NCBI GenBank assembly: GCA_017302255.1
Contig: JAFLDV010000001.1
Coordinates: 1-64,000 of the forward strand
Source: Gammaproteobacteria bacterium
GTDB lineage: Bacteria; Pseudomonadota; Gammaproteobacteria; Enterobacterales; Alteromonadaceae
Direction of reading: 5' to 3'
Length of the DNA: 64,000 nucleotides
Shown: positions 9,118-20,200 of the stretch, in pieces
How the letters are laid out: each line of letters begins with the position of its first letter
Position numbering within the stretch: the stretch's first letter is position 1
Notes under the pieces: generated by a model
Databases searched by the model: none
Told to the model about the DNA's origin: nothing
The model's input: only the letters and a program-made list of their open reading frames with translations
Program-made: the position numbers and the translations under genes

Positions 9118-9143
9118 AAAAGGGTCCGTAAGGGCCCTTTTTT
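9118..9143 (+). terminator. Terminator after tuf copy 1
   Basis: AAAAGGGTCC (9118-9127) pairs with GGGCCCTTTT around GTAA and runs into a T tract. The same element follows the second tuf gene. Confidence 0.9.
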
Positions 9144-9249
9144 GTGAAATGTTATTTTTTGGCCCTACCTTAAGCATTGAATTATTTAGTTTTTTTACTG
9201 CATGTCCGGTTAAAAATACAGAAAATTGGTCTTGAGTAGTGGCTGATGC

Positions 9250-9277
9250 TTGTTTTAGCTGGCTGAGACAGTATAAT
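9250..9277 (+). promoter_or_regulatory. Promoter for tRNA-Trp-secE-nusG
   Basis: TTGTTT (9250-9255) and a perfect TATAAT (9272-9277) are spaced by 16 bp. A GAGCGGC discriminator follows. Confidence 0.7.
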
Positions 9278-9319
9278 GAGCGGCTATTTTTGATACTGGC
9301 TATCAGTAGCAAAAACAAC

Positions 9320-9396
9320 AGGGGCATAGTTCCAATTGGTAGAACAGCGGTCTCCAAAACCGAAGGTTGGGGGTTCGAATCCCTCTGCCCCTGCCA
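9320..9396 (+). tRNA. trpT: tRNA-Trp(CCA)
   Basis: This 77-nt cloverleaf has acceptor AGGGGCA pairing with TGCCCCT, anticodon loop CTCCAAA giving CCA, and an encoded 3' CCA. It lies between tuf and secE, an arrangement common outside the Enterobacteria. Confidence 0.95.
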
Positions 9397-9480
9397 ATAT
9401 TCTTTGCTGAGTCAGTGAGTTAATTATCTCGGACCAGCTGTAGTAGCTTGTGACATCAAGCGGTGAAAGTGAGTTTTAGC

Positions 9481-9855
9481 ATGAACGCAGCAACAGAAGC
9501 GCCAAAAAGCGGATTAGATTTTGTGAAATGGGTCGCGGTAATTGCCGTACTGACTCTGTTAATTGTCGCAAATTATTATTACGAATTTTCTACCCTCGAG
9601 CGGACAATTGGCCTGTTGGTAGCTTTACCATTGGCTGGTTTTATTGCAGCCCAGACCGCCAAAGGTCGTGAATTTGTGCTATTTGCGAAAGAAGCCAAGC
9701 TGGAAGTTCGCAAAGTTGTATGGCCAACTCGCCAAGATACCAACAAAATGACGATGATTGTTGCAGTTGCAACTTTGTTTATGGCCGTTGTTTTGTTCTG
9801 TCTGGACTGGGTATTGTTGAAGATCGTTTCTTTTTTAACAGGATTGGGGATCTAA
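9481..9855 (+). CDS. secE: Preprotein translocase subunit SecE
   Basis: SecE is the small essential subunit that clamps SecY in the inner-membrane translocon. The 124-residue protein has three predicted membrane helices (about 18-36, 43-60 and 93-119) and the conserved amphipathic segment EAKLEVRKVVWPTRQDT (about 74-90) that contacts SecY. I chose ATG 9481 over an in-frame GTG at 9463 because it gives the usual length and N-terminus. It is 3 nt from nusG. Confidence 0.95.
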   Translation: MNAATEAPKSGLDFVKWVAVIAVLTLLIVANYYYEFSTLERTIGLLVALPLAGFIAAQTAKGREFVLFAKEAKLEVRKVVWPTRQDTNKMTMIVAVATLFMAVVLFCLDWVLLKIVSFLTGLGI

Positions 9856-9858
9856 GCC

Positions 9859-10401
9859 ATGTCGTCAGGAAAAATGCGTTGGTATGTGGTACAAGCCTTT
9901 GCTGGTTTTGAACAGCGAGTTGCTACTTCATTACGCGAACACATCAAAATTCATCAAATGGAAGAAAAGTTTGGTGAAGTCCTGGTGCCGACTGAAGAAG
10001 TCGTTGAAATGCGGGCTGGTCAAAAGCGTAAATCTGAGCGCAAATTTTTCCCAGGCTATGTATTAGTCCAAATGGAAATGTGCGAAGAAGCATGGCACTT
10101 AGTAAAAAGCGTGCCACGGGTATTGGGCTTCATTGGCGGTACTTCTGACCGTCCAGCACCAATCTCTGAAAAAGAAGCGAATACTATTTTAAACCGTCTG
10201 CAGGATAACGCTGATAAGCCGAAGCCTAAGACTCTGTTTGAAGCTGGTGAGGTGGTCCGTGTATCTGAAGGTCCATTTGCTGACTTTAACGGTGTGGTTG
10301 AAGAAGTTGATTACGAAAAGAGCCGCGTGAAAGTTTCCGTGCTTATTTTCGGTCGTTCTACGCCTGTTGAGCTCGAATTCGGCCAAGTCGAAAAAGCTTA
10401 A
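9859..10401 (+). CDS. nusG: Transcription termination/antitermination protein NusG
   Basis: NusG binds RNA polymerase, suppresses pausing, and links it to Rho and to ribosomal protein S10. The 180-residue protein has the NGN domain ([14 protein letters not shown] near 8-21, [10 protein letters not shown] near 57-66, FIGG near 92) and a C-terminal KOW domain ([25 protein letters not shown], about 137-161). It lies 3 nt after secE, and an intrinsic terminator overlapping a promoter separates it from rplK. Confidence 0.97.
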   Translation: MSSGKMRWYVVQAFAGFEQRVATSLREHIKIHQMEEKFGEVLVPTEEVVEMRAGQKRKSERKFFPGYVLVQMEMCEEAWHLVKSVPRVLGFIGGTSDRPAPISEKEANTILNRLQDNADKPKPKTLFEAGEVVRVSEGPFADFNGVVEEVDYEKSRVKVSVLIFGRSTPVELEFGQVEKA

Positions 10402-10411
10402 TAGAAAGTAG

Positions 10412-10440
10412 TTGTCGTGGGCCGCTGATTAAAATATAAT
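10412..10440 (+). promoter_or_regulatory. Candidate rplK (L11) promoter
   Basis: TTGTCG (10412-10417), a 17-bp spacer and TATAAT (10435-10440) match a sigma-70 promoter. The -10 lies inside the loop side of the terminator hairpin. E. coli also starts a transcript between nusG and rplK. Confidence 0.55.
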
Positions 10441-10453
10441 CGCGGCCTTTTTT
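10420..10453 (+). terminator. Terminator after nusG
   Basis: GGCCGC-T-GATTA pairs with TAATC-GCGGCC with one bulged T around AAATA, followed by TTTTTT. Confidence 0.8.
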
Positions 10454-10474
10454 AACATCAGGGGAGCCGTTTGA

Positions 10475-10494
10475 GTAAGTGTCCTCGCACTTAC
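10475..10494 (+). promoter_or_regulatory. rplK leader hairpin, possible L1 control region
   Basis: GTAAGTG pairs with CACTTAC around TCCTCG in the leader of rplK-rplA. In E. coli, L1 represses this operon through the leader mRNA. That this hairpin is part of an L1 site is an inference from position only. Confidence 0.35.
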
Positions 10495-10523
10495 AAGGCT
10501 GAGACCCTATAAAGAGGTGAAAC

Positions 10524-10952
10524 ATGGCTAAGAAAGTCACGGCGCTTGTAAAATTACAAGTTAAAGCTGGTATGGCAAACCCGTCGCCACCAGTTGGTCC
10601 AGCATTGGGTCAACACGGCGTGAACATCATGGAATTCTGTAAAGGCTTCAACGCCCGTACTGAATCTCTGGAAAAAGGCATGCCAATTCCAGTAGTGATC
10701 ACTGTATACAGTGACCGCTCATTTACCTTCGAAACCCGTACCCCTCCTGCATCATTCCTGCTGTTAAAAGCTGCTGGTCTGAAAGGTGGTTCAGGTCGTC
10801 CTAATACCCAGAAAGTCGGTAAAGTTACCCGTGCTCAGCTTGAAGAGATCGTTAAGATCAAACGTGCTGACTTAACGGCAGGCGACGACGAAGCAGCTGT
10901 ACGTACCATCGCTGGTACTGCACGCTCAATGGGCTTAGTGGTGGAGGGCTAA
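10524..10952 (+). CDS. rplK: 50S ribosomal protein L11
   Basis: L11 binds the GTPase-associated centre of 23S rRNA and is needed for RelA activation and release-factor function. The 142-residue protein has the N-terminal [25 protein letters not shown] segment with its proline-rich elbow (residues about 19-24), where thiostrepton resistance mutations occur in other species; the residues look wild type. The C-terminal RNA-binding half has [14 protein letters not shown]. It starts at ATG behind AAGAGGTG and lies 3 nt before rplA. Confidence 0.98.
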   Translation: MAKKVTALVKLQVKAGMANPSPPVGPALGQHGVNIMEFCKGFNARTESLEKGMPIPVVITVYSDRSFTFETRTPPASFLLLKAAGLKGGSGRPNTQKVGKVTRAQLEEIVKIKRADLTAGDDEAAVRTIAGTARSMGLVVEG

Positions 10953-10955
10953 TCG

Positions 10956-11657
10956 ATGGCTAAATTATCAAAACGCGCTAAGTTAATCCGTTCTAAAGTA
11001 GATTCTACTCGTGAATACGCGATCAATGACGCAGTAGCGTTATTAAAAGAATTAACAGCTGGTAAGTTCGTAGAAAGTATCGATGTTGCTATCAACCTCG
11101 GTATCGACGCACGTAAATCTGACCAGAACGTACGTGGTGCAACAGTTCTGCCACACGGTACTGGCCGCACTGTACGTGTTGCTGTGTTCACCCAAGGTGC
11201 TAACGCTGAAGCTGCTAAAGCTGCAGGCGCTGACATCGTTGGTATGGAAGACTTAGCTGAACAAGTTAAGAAAGGCGAAATGAACTTTGACGTGGTTATC
11301 GCATCTCCAGACGCAATGCGCGTTGTGGGTATGTTAGGTCAAATCCTCGGCCCACGTGGTCTGATGCCTAACCCGAAAACTGGTACAGTAACGCCAAACG
11401 TTGCTGATGCAGTTAAAAACGCCAAAGCTGGTCAAGTTCGCTACCGTAACGATAAGAATGGTATCATCCATTCTACAATCGGTAAGGTTGACTTCGATAC
11501 TGACAAACTGAAAGAGAACTTAGAGTCTCTGTTAGTTGCTTTAAAACGTGCTAAGCCATCAGTTGCGAAAGGGACTTACATCAAGAAAGTCACTATCTCT
11601 TCTACTCACGGCGCTGGTATCGTTTTAGACCAAGCATCTTTGGATGCTAAGGTCTAA
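10956..11657 (+). CDS. rplA: 50S ribosomal protein L1
   Basis: L1 forms the mobile stalk that helps release deacylated tRNA, and it is the autorepressor of the rplKA mRNA in E. coli. The 233-residue product has the family signature [15 protein letters not shown] (about 131-145) and the rRNA-binding [18 protein letters not shown] region (about 53-70). It closely follows rplK. A hairpin (11678-11707) and a separate promoter follow before rplJ. Confidence 0.98.
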   Translation: MAKLSKRAKLIRSKVDSTREYAINDAVALLKELTAGKFVESIDVAINLGIDARKSDQNVRGATVLPHGTGRTVRVAVFTQGANAEAAKAAGADIVGMEDLAEQVKKGEMNFDVVIASPDAMRVVGMLGQILGPRGLMPNPKTGTVTPNVADAVKNAKAGQVRYRNDKNGIIHSTIGKVDFDTDKLKENLESLLVALKRAKPSVAKGTYIKKVTISSTHGAGIVLDQASLDAKV

Positions 11658-11677
11658 TAAGTAACTTCAGTTTAGTA

Positions 11678-11707
11678 AGCTCGTTAGCCAATTTGGTTGG
11701 ACGAGCT
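11678..11707 (+). other. Hairpin after rplA
   Basis: AGCTCGT pairs with ACGAGCT, with an inner CCAA/TTGG stem. It has no T-run. It may be a processing or mRNA-stability element between rplKA and rplJL. Confidence 0.45.
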
Positions 11708-11721
11708 CGCTGAGAAGTTCC

Positions 11722-11750
11722 TTTACAGAGTCGCGTGGTTATTTTATAAT
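11722..11750 (+). promoter_or_regulatory. rplJ (L10) promoter
   Basis: TTTACA (11722-11727), a 17-bp spacer and a perfect TATAAT (11745-11750). The position matches the E. coli L10 promoter and lies about 250 nt ahead of rplJ, leaving room for the L10 leader. Confidence 0.85.
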
Positions 11751-11775
11751 CTCGCGCTCAAAAATTAGGGTAGAA

Positions 11776-12003
11776 GCCGGGCTTTGCTTGCAAAGTGTCT
11801 GGCTTCCGTCCAAGACCGTAGGTGCTACAAAGACTTAGTCGCGTAGCTTAAAAATAACAACCTACGCAGACGGTGTTAGCCCCAGAAAGATTCCTATCAT
11901 TCTGGCTCTCACCGTAAATCGCGCGCTAGATTTGGGAAACCAGATATAGCGTTGTGTAGGCAACCGGACAATCCCGTCCGGATGAACCAGGAGTTAAGAG
12001 CCA
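11776..12003 (+). ncRNA. L10 leader (rplJ autoregulatory mRNA element)
   Basis: The leader contains CCAAGACCGTAGGTG (11811-11825), CTACGCAGACGGTG (11862-11875) and further paired segments. These match the L10(L12)4-binding leader of E. coli rplJ, in which ACCGTAGG pairs with the later CCTACG. Excess L10-L7/L12 complex binds it and represses translation of rplJL. Recognition is from sequence and position, and the exact ends are approximate. Confidence 0.85.
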
Positions 12004-12498
12004 ATGGCTATTAAGCTTGAAGACAAAAAAGCGATCGTTGCTGAAGTCCAGGAAGCTGCCAAAGGTGCTTTATCTGCGGTAGTCGCAGACGCTCGCGGTG
12101 TTACTGTAGGCAAAATCACAGCTCTGCGTAAGCAAGCTCGTGACGCTGGTGTGTGGATGCGCGTTGTCCGTAACACATTAGCACGCCGTGCAGTAGCTGG
12201 CACCGAGTTCGAGTGTTTAGCCGACGCGTTCGTAGGCCCAACACTGATTGCGTTCTCTAAAGAGCACCCAGGTGCTGCAGCGCGTATCTTCAAAGATTTC
12301 GCGAAAGAGAACCAAAAGTTTGAGCTGAAAGGCGCAGCCTTTAATGGCGCCACAGTCAGTATCGATGTATTAGCAAGTCTACCAACGTACGACGAAGCTA
12401 TTGCACGCCTGATGAGCACTATGAAAGAAGCAGCAGCCGGCAAACTTGTACGTACAATTGCCGCGGTTCGCGACCAAAAACAGGATCAAGCAGCGTAA
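12004..12498 (+). CDS. rplJ: 50S ribosomal protein L10
   Basis: L10 is the base of the L7/L12 stalk. Its N-terminal domain (about 1-130) binds 23S rRNA and L11, and its C-terminal helix carries the L7/L12 dimers. The 164-residue protein shows the conserved [16 protein letters not shown] (about 29-44) and [11 protein letters not shown] (about 56-66). It is translated from ATG 12004 behind CAGGAG and is followed 67 nt later by rplL, its stoichiometric partner. Confidence 0.97.
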   Translation: MAIKLEDKKAIVAEVQEAAKGALSAVVADARGVTVGKITALRKQARDAGVWMRVVRNTLARRAVAGTEFECLADAFVGPTLIAFSKEHPGAAARIFKDFAKENQKFELKGAAFNGATVSIDVLASLPTYDEAIARLMSTMKEAAAGKLVRTIAAVRDQKQDQAA

Positions 12499-12565
12499 TT
12501 TTACGTGTTGTTTGGTAAGTAAAGTTTAATACGGGAATATTCCCGATAGTTTAGGAATCTGAGCA

Positions 12566-12931
12566 ATGTCAGTTACTAAAGAGCAAATTTTAGACGCTAT
12601 CGCAGCAATGACTGTTATCGAAGTTGTTGAACTGGTTAGCGCTATGGAAGAAAAATTCGGCGTTTCAGCTGCTGCTGCTGTTGCAGTTGCTGCTGGTCCA
12701 GCTGCAGTTGTTGAAGAACAAACTGAATTCAACGTAATCCTGGCCTCTATCGGCGCGAACAAAGTTGCTGTTATCAAAGCAGTACGTGGCGCTACCGGTT
12801 TAGGTCTGAAAGAAGCGAAAGACTTGGTTGAATCTGCTCCAGCAGCAATCAAAGAAGCCGTTTCTAAAGCAGAAGCTGAAGCTCTGAAGAAAGAGTTAGA
12901 AGAAGCTGGTGCTGCTGTTGAAGTTAAATAA
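12566..12931 (+). CDS. rplL: 50S ribosomal protein L7/L12
   Basis: L7/L12 is the acidic multicopy stalk protein that recruits translational GTPases. The 121-residue protein has the N-terminal dimerisation helices (1-33), an Ala-rich hinge (about 34-52) and the C-terminal factor-binding domain with [20 protein letters not shown] (about 67-86). A partial terminator lies between it and rpoB. Confidence 0.98.
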   Translation: MSVTKEQILDAIAAMTVIEVVELVSAMEEKFGVSAAAAVAVAAGPAAVVEEQTEFNVILASIGANKVAVIKAVRGATGLGLKEAKDLVESAPAAIKEAVSKAEAEALKKELEEAGAAVEVK

Positions 12932-12969
12932 TCCGGGTTATACTGGATTATCCGCCTGATTTCAGGCTA

Positions 12970-13000
12970 GGCTGGTGGTAAATTAACCACCGGCCTTTTT
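12970..13000 (+). terminator. rplL-rpoB attenuator
   Basis: GGCTGGTGGT pairs with ACCACCGGCC around AAATTA, followed by TTTTTG. It occupies the position of the E. coli attenuator that lets only part of the rplJL transcripts continue into rpoBC. Confidence 0.85.
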
Positions 13001-13108
13001 GCGCTGTGGGATATTGATTTTCCCCGCCCCTATGACGCCATAGTGGATGTCATAACCACCGCCCCTCGAGGGTAGGTAGGGTAAAAAATCAGCAAGCTGA
13101 GGAACCCC

Positions 13109-16100
13109 ATGACTTACTCTTATTCTGAAAAGAAACGTATCCGTAAGGACTTCGGTAAACGTCCACAAGTGTTGGATGTGCCATATCTGTTGTCGATTCA
13201 AATTGAATCGTTCAGCAAGTTTATTGAACCAGATGCAGAAGGCGAATATGGTTTAGAAGCCGCATTCCGTTCTGTATTCCCGATCAAGAGCTACTCTGGC
13301 AGTGCTGAACTGCAATATGTTAGCTACCGGATCGGTGAACCAGTGTTTGATGTAAAAGAGTGTCAAATCCGTGGTGTAACATATTCTGCGCCGTTGCGCG
13401 TGAAGTTACGCATGGTGTTATTTGATCGTGAAGCGCCAGGCACAATCAAAGACATTCGCGAACAAGAAGTCTACATGGGTGAAATTCCACTCATGACCGA
13501 AAATGGTACCTTTGTAATCAATGGTACTGAGCGTGTAATTGTTTCTCAGCTGCACCGTAGCCCGGGTGTATTCTTCGACCACGACCGTGGTAAGACACAC
13601 TCATCAGGCAAAGTGTTATATAACGCTCGCGTCATCCCTTACCGTGGTTCATGGCTCGATTTCGAATTTGATGCTAAAGATGCCCTGTTTGTGCGGATCG
13701 ACCGTCGTCGTAAGCTACCAGCAACAATCCTGCTGCGCGCTTTAGAACTAAGCACTGAAGACATCCTCGGTACGTTCTTCGAGAACACCACCTTTGAAAT
13801 CAAAGATGGCAAACTGATGATGGAAGTTGTAGCAAACCGCTTACGTGGTGAAACTGCAGCCTTTGATATCAAAGACAATAGTGGCGAAATCATCGTTGAA
13901 GCAGGTCGTCGTATCACTGCTAAACACGTACGCCAATTAGAAAAAACCGGCATGACCCTGATGGAAGTACCACACGAGTACGTCGTCGGCCGCGTCCTTT
14001 CGAAAAATTATGCTGACCGTTCAACCGGAGAGATTATTGCCGAGGCGAACGCTGAACTCACACTGGAGTTGTTAGCAAAATTAGCCAAAGCTGGATATGA
14101 AAGCTTTGAGACTCTGTTTATCAACGATTTGGACCAAGGTGCATATATTTCTGACACCTTACGTATCGATCCGAGCCACAACCGGATGGAAGCGTTGGTC
14201 GAAATCTACCGCATGATGCGTCCTGGCGAACCGCCAACGAAAGAAGCTGCGGAAACTTTATTTGAAAACCTGTTCTTCTCTGAAGATCGTTACGACTTGT
14301 CTACTGTCGGCCGCATGAAATTTAACCGTCGCGTTAATTTCGAAGAAGGCACAGGCGCAGGCGTACTGAGCAAAGAAGACATCCTTGCAGTCATGAAAGT
14401 GCTGATCAACATCCGTAACGGTAATGGTGAAGTCGATGATATCGACCACTTAGGTAACCGCCGGATCCGTTCAGTAGGTGAAATGGCTGAAAACCAATTC
14501 CGTGTTGGTTTAGTTCGTGTAGAGCGCGCAGTAAAAGAACGTCTGTCATTAGGCGATCTGGATGCGGTAATGCCACAAGATCTGATCAATGCAAAACCAA
14601 TCTCTGCAGCCGTCAAAGAGTTCTTCGGTTCAAGCCAACTGTCTCAGTTCATGGACCAAAACAACCCATTGTCGGAAGTAACGCACAAACGCCGTATTTC
14701 AGCGTTAGGCCCTGGCGGTTTGACACGCGAGCGCGCGGGCTTCGAAGTTCGTGACGTTCACCCAACGCATTACGGTCGGGTTTGCCCAATCGAAACGCCG
14801 GAAGGTCCAAACATCGGTTTGATTAACTCATTATCAATGTTTGCGCAAACCAACGAATACGGTTTCTTAGAAACGCCATACCGTCGAATTGAAGATGGTA
14901 TCGTAACTGATGAAGTCGATTTCTTATCAGCCATTGAAGAAGGTAACTTCGTTATCGCTCAGGCCAACGCCGAGCTGAGCGAAGAAAACCGTCTGGTTGA
15001 AGAATTGGTACCGTGCCGTTACAAAAACGAATTCACGCTGATGCCAGCGGACAAAGTCCAGTACATGGACGTTGCACCGCAACAAATCGTGTCAGTTGCA
15101 GCCGCTTTGATCCCGTTCCTAGAACACGATGACGCCAACCGCGCATTGATGGGTTCGAACATGCAACGTCAAGCCGTACCAACACTGCGTGCTGATAAGC
15201 CGTTAGTGGGTACAGGTGTTGAGCGCGTAGTAGCTAAAGACTCTGGTGTTACTGTGGTCGCGAAACGTGGTGGTGTCATCGATTATGTTGACGCAAGCCG
15301 TATCGTTATCAAAGTAAACGAAGAAGAAATGGTTGCTGGCGAAGCCGGTATTGATATTTACAACTTGACCAAATACACACGTTCTAACCAGAACACCTGT
15401 ATCAATCAGCGTCCATGTGTAAACCATGGTGAGCCAATTGAACGTGGTGATGTTCTGGCCGACGGTCCATCTACGGATTTAGGCGAATTAGCATTAGGTC
15501 AAAACTTACGCGTCGCGTTCATGCCTTGGAACGGTTACAACTTCGAAGACTCGATTTTGTTATCTGAGCGTTTGGTACAAGAAGATCGTTTAACCACAAT
15601 CCATATTCAGGAACTGAGCTGTATCGCTCGTGATACTAAGCTAGGACCTGAAGAAATCACTGCCGACATTCCAAACGTCGGTGAATCAGCGCTGTCGAAA
15701 CTGGATGAAGCCGGTATCGTTTATATTGGTGCTGAAGTGAAGGGTGGCGACATCCTGGTTGGTAAAGTAACTCCAAAAGGTGAAAGTCAGCTGACACCAG
15801 AAGAGAAACTGTTACGTGCGATCTTCGGTGAAAAAGCGTCTGACGTGAAAGATTCGTCATTACGCGTACCGAACTCTGTAACTGGTACTGTTATCGACGT
15901 TCAAGTATTCACTCGTGATGGTGTTGAAAAAGACAAACGTGCTCGCGAAATCGAAGAAATGGAAATCAAACAGGCTAAGAAAGACCTGAATGAAGAATTC
16001 CGTATCCTTGAAGAAGGCATTTGTTCTCGTGCTCGTAACCTGTTAGAAGGCACTGGTGTTGATCGCACCAAGCTGAACAACATGCGTGCTGACGTTCTGT

Positions 16101-17134
16101 TAGCGCAAAGCGTTGCTGACGAAGACAAACAAAATGACCTTGAGCAATTGGCTGCTCAGTACGAAGAAATTCGTATCGAGTACGACAAGAAGTTTGAAGC
16201 TAAACGTCGCAAAATTATCCAAGGCGATGATTTGGCTCCAGGCGTGTTGAAAATCGTTAAAGTTTACTTAGCTGTGAAACGTCGTATCCAGCCTGGTGAC
16301 AAGATGGCAGGCCGTCACGGTAACAAGGGTGTTATCTCTTCTATCGTGCCAGTTGAAGATATGCCATACGATGAGAAAGGTCAGCCAGTTGATATCGTGT
16401 TGAACCCATTGGGCGTTCCATCACGGATGAACATCGGTCAGATCCTGGAAACACACTTAGGCTTAGCGGCTCGTGGTATCGGCGATAAGATTGACGGTAT
16501 GATCAAAGACCAGAAAGAAGTTTCGGAAATCCGAGCATTCTTGAAAAAAGCTTACGAGCTTGGTCAATCACGTCAAGACGTTGATATCGACAGTTTCACT
16601 GATGATGAAGTCCGTCGTTTGGCGCAAAACCTGCGTAAAGGTTTACCAGTCGCTTCTCCAGTATTTGATGGCGCGAAAGAAAGCGAAATCAAAGAACTGT
16701 TGGCGTTAGGTGACCTGCCAACAAGCGGTCAAATCACCCTGTATGATGGTCGTACTGGTAATACTTTCGAACGGAAAGTAACAGTTGGCTACATGTACAT
16801 GCTGAAACTGAACCACTTAGTTGATGACAAGATGCACGCCCGTTCTACTGGTTCGTACAGCCTTGTTACCCAACAACCACTGGGCGGTAAAGCTCAGTTC
16901 GGTGGTCAGCGGTTCGGTGAGATGGAAGTGTGGGCGCTGGAAGCATACGGTGCAGCTTATACACTGCAGGAAATGTTGACTGTGAAGTCTGATGACGTGA
17001 ATGGCCGTACCAAGATGTACAAAAACATCGTGGATGGCGACCACCGCATGGAACCAGGCATGCCAGAATCTTTCAACGTATTGATGAAAGAAATCCGTTC
17101 GCTCGGTATCAACATCGAATTGGAAGAGGAATAA
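13109..17134 (+). CDS. rpoB: RNA polymerase beta subunit
   Basis: The beta subunit forms half of the catalytic cleft of RNA polymerase and is the rifampicin target. The 1341-residue length is normal (E. coli 1342). The rifampicin-region segment [20 protein letters not shown], followed by [11 protein letters not shown], is the sensitive type. [19 protein letters not shown] and the C-terminal [19 protein letters not shown] are present. The start follows GAGGA. It is transcribed with rpoC after read-through of the rplL attenuator. Confidence 0.99.
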   Translation: MTYSYSEKKRIRKDFGKRPQVLDVPYLLSIQIESFSKFIEPDAEGEYGLEAAFRSVFPIKSYSGSAELQYVSYRIGEPVFDVKECQIRGVTYSAPLRVKLRMVLFDREAPGTIKDIREQEVYMGEIPLMTENGTFVINGTERVIVSQLHRSPGVFFDHDRGKTHSSGKVLYNARVIPYRGSWLDFEFDAKDALFVRIDRRRKLPATILLRALELSTEDILGTFFENTTFEIKDGKLMMEVVANRLRGETAAFDIKDNSGEIIVEAGRRITAKHVRQLEKTGMTLMEVPHEYVVGRVLSKNYADRSTGEIIAEANAELTLELLAKLAKAGYESFETLFINDLDQGAYISDTLRIDPSHNRMEALVEIYRMMRPGEPPTKEAAETLFENLFFSEDRYDLSTVGRMKFNRRVNFEEGTGAGVLSKEDILAVMKVLINIRNGNGEVDDIDHLGNRRIRSVGEMAENQFRVGLVRVERAVKERLSLGDLDAVMPQDLINAKPISAAVKEFFGSSQLSQFMDQNNPLSEVTHKRRISALGPGGLTRERAGFEVRDVHPTHYGRVCPIETPEGPNIGLINSLSMFAQTNEYGFLETPYRRIEDGIVTDEVDFLSAIEEGNFVIAQANAELSEENRLVEELVPCRYKNEFTLMPADKVQYMDVAPQQIVSVAAALIPFLEHDDANRALMGSNMQRQAVPTLRADKPLVGTGVERVVAKDSGVTVVAKRGGVIDYVDASRIVIKVNEEEMVAGEAGIDIYNLTKYTRSNQNTCINQRPCVNHGEPIERGDVLADGPSTDLGELALGQNLRVAFMPWNGYNFEDSILLSERLVQEDRLTTIHIQELSCIARDTKLGPEEITADIPNVGESALSKLDEAGIVYIGAEVKGGDILVGKVTPKGESQLTPEEKLLRAIFGEKASDVKDSSLRVPNSVTGTVIDVQVFTRDGVEKDKRAREIEEMEIKQAKKDLNEEFRILEEGICSRARNLLEGTGVDRTKLNNMRADVLLAQSVADEDKQNDLEQLAAQYEEIRIEYDKKFEAKRRKIIQGDDLAPGVLKIVKVYLAVKRRIQPGDKMAGRHGNKGVISSIVPVEDMPYDEKGQPVDIVLNPLGVPSRMNIGQILETHLGLAARGIGDKIDGMIKDQKEVSEIRAFLKKAYELGQSRQDVDIDSFTDDEVRRLAQNLRKGLPVASPVFDGAKESEIKELLALGDLPTSGQITLYDGRTGNTFERKVTVGYMYMLKLNHLVDDKMHARSTGSYSLVTQQPLGGKAQFGGQRFGEMEVWALEAYGAAYTLQEMLTVKSDDVNGRTKMYKNIVDGDHRMEPGMPESFNVLMKEIRSLGINIELEEE

Positions 17135-17142
17135 CCCTCGGC

Positions 17143-17196
17143 CCCCCTGCGCGAGCAGGGGGAATTCGCTGAGAGATGAATTGGGGCGTGGCCCCC
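17143..17196 (+). other. rpoB-rpoC intercistronic hairpins
   Basis: CCCCCTGC pairs with GCAGGGGG around a GCGA tetraloop (17143-17162), and GGGGC pairs with GCCCC (17184-17196). Neither has a T-run, so they are likely stability or processing elements rather than terminators. Confidence 0.55.
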
Positions 17197-17226
17197 TGAC
17201 TGGTTAACCTCTGACAGGAGAGTAAA

Positions 17227-20200
17227 GTGAAAGACTTATTAAAGTTTCTGAAACAGCAAACAAAAACTGAAGAGTTCGATGTGATCCGTATCGGCCTATC
17301 TTCACCAGACATGATTCGTTCATGGTCTTTTGGTGAAGTTAAGAAGCCTGAAACTATCAACTACCGGACTTTCAAACCAGAGCGCGATGGCCTGTTTTGT
17401 GCTCGCATCTTTGGCCCAGTGAAAGACTACGAGTGTCTGTGCGGTAAGTACAAACGCTTGAAACACCGCGGTGTTATCTGCGAAAAATGTGGCGTTGAAG
17501 TTACACTGACGAAGGTTCGTCGTGAGCGTATGGGTCACATTGAGCTGGCAAGCCCAGTTGCGCATATTTGGTTCTTGAAGTCACTGCCGAGCCGTATTGG
17601 TTTGTTGTTAGATATGACCTTGCGTGATATCGAACGTGTACTGTATTTCGAAAGCTATGTAGTGACAGAGCCAGGTATGACTTCTTTAGAGCGTCGTCAG
17701 ATGCTGACTGAAGAAGAATACTTAGACGTGCTGGAAGAGCACGGTGATGAGTTCGAAGCGAAAATGGGTGCAGAAGCAATTCTGGACTTGTTACGTGGTA
17801 TCGAGCTGGCTACTGAAATCAAGCAAATGCGTGAAGAGTTGCCAACTATCAACTCTGAAACCAAACGTAAGAAAATCAGCAAACGCTTGAAATTAATGGA
17901 AGCGTTCCACACTTCTGGCAACAAACCAGAGTGGATGATCATGACAGTGCTGCCAGTACTGCCGCCGGATTTACGTCCGTTGGTACCACTGGACGGTGGC
18001 CGTTTCGCAACATCAGATCTGAACGATCTGTATCGTCGCGTGATCAACCGGAACAACCGTTTGAAGCGTCTGTTAGATCTGTCTGCTCCTGACATCATCG
18101 TTCGTAACGAAAAACGGATGTTACAAGAAGCAGTTGATGCGTTGTTAGACAACGGTCGTCGTGGCCGCGCTATTACTGGCTCTAACAAGCGTCCGCTGAA
18201 ATCTTTAGCTGACATGATCAAAGGTAAACAAGGTCGTTTCCGTCAGAACTTGTTGGGTAAACGCGTAGACTATTCAGGCCGTTCGGTAATCACCGTAGGT
18301 CCTACTCTGCGTCTGCACCAATGTGGTCTGCCGAAGAAAATGGCTTTAGAATTATTCAAACCATTCATCTATGGCAAGTTAGAAGCTCGTGGTTTAGCGA
18401 CCACTATCAAAGCTGCTAAGAAAATGGTTGAGCGCGAAGAAGGCGCAGTATGGGACGTTTTGGATGAAGTTATCCGCGAACATCCAGTACTGTTAAACCG
18501 CGCACCAACACTTCACCGTTTGGGTATCCAAGCGTTTGAACCAGTGTTGATTGAAGGTAAAGCAATTCAACTGCACCCATTAGTGTGTGCGGCTTACAAC
18601 GCCGACTTCGACGGTGACCAAATGGCGGTGCACGTACCGCTGACTTTGGAAGCGCAGTTAGAAGCTCGTGCATTGATGATGTCGACAAACAACGTACTGT
18701 CTCCAGCGAACGGTGAACCAATTATCGTTCCATCGCAAGACGTTGTATTGGGTCTGTATTACATGACTCGCGACGCCGTTAATGCCAAAGGCGAAGGCAT
18801 GATGTTCAAGAACCCGAAAGAAGCGGAAAAAGCATTCCGTGCTGGCGTTGCCAGTCTGCATGCTCGCGTGAAGGTTCGTATCACTGAAGTAACCAACCAC
18901 GAAGATGGTACTAGCACCAGCAACACAGCTGTGCGTGACACCACAGTAGGTCGGGCAATTCTGTATTCAATCTTACCAACAGGCTTAGCGTTTGATTCAA
19001 TCAACCAAGCAATGGGTAAAAAACAGATTTCTCGCTTATTGAACGGTTCATACCGTCGTATTGGTCTGAAGAACACTGTTATTTTAGCTGACCAAATCAT
19101 GTATACCGGTTTCCACTACGCGATGTTGTCGGGTGTGTCGGTTGGTATTGATGATATGGTTATCCCAGCAGCTAAAGTCGATATTATCGGCGCAGCTGAA
19201 GCTGAAGTAGCGGAAATCCAAGACCAGTTCCAACAAGGTTTGGTAACCGCCGGTGAGAAATACAACAAAGTAATCGACATTTGGTCAACCGCGAACGAAG
19301 CGTTATCAAAAGCGATGATGGATAACTTATCGAAAGAAAAAGTAATCGATCGCGATGGTAACGAAGTCACGCAACCATCATTTAACTCAGTTTATATGAT
19401 GGCCGACTCTGGCGCACGGGGCTCTCCAGCTCAGATCCGTCAGTTAGCCGGTATGCGTGGTCTGATGGCGAAACCAGATGGTTCGATCATCGAAACACCA
19501 ATTACTGCAAACTTCCGTGAAGGCTTAAGCGTACTCCAGTACTTTATTTCTACACACGGTGCGCGTAAAGGTTTGGCCGATACCGCGTTAAAAACTGCAA
19601 ACTCTGGTTACTTAACACGTCGTTTAGTAGACGTTGCACAAGACTTAGTCGTTACTGAAGCTGATTGTGGTTCAGATAAAGGCATTATGATGAAGCCGCT
19701 GATTGAAGGTGGTGACGTTGTTGAAGGTCTGCGTGAACGCGTATTAGGTCGTGTTGTGATCGGTGATGTTGTTGTACCAGCAACTGGTGAAGTTCTGGTG
19801 ACAGACGGCACTATGCTTGACGAAAAACTTTGTGATCTGATTGAGAAAAATTCAATCGACGAAGTTTACGTACGTTCAGTAATTACCTGTCAAACCAACT
19901 TCGGCGTTTGTGCGAAGTGTTACGGTCGTGACTTAGCGCGTGGTCACTTGATCAACGCGGGTGAAGCTGTCGGCGTTATCGCGGCACAGTCAATCGGCGA
20001 ACCAGGTACTCAGCTGACGATGCGGACATTCCACATCGGTGGTGCGGCATCTCGGGCATCTGCAGAAAACAGCGTACAGGTGAAAAATGCTGGTACTCTG
20101 AAACTGCACAACGCGAAGTTTGTTCGTAATACAGATAACAAAATCGTTATCACCTCACGTTCTGCGGAAGTGACAGTGTTTGACGAGCAAGGTCGTGAGA

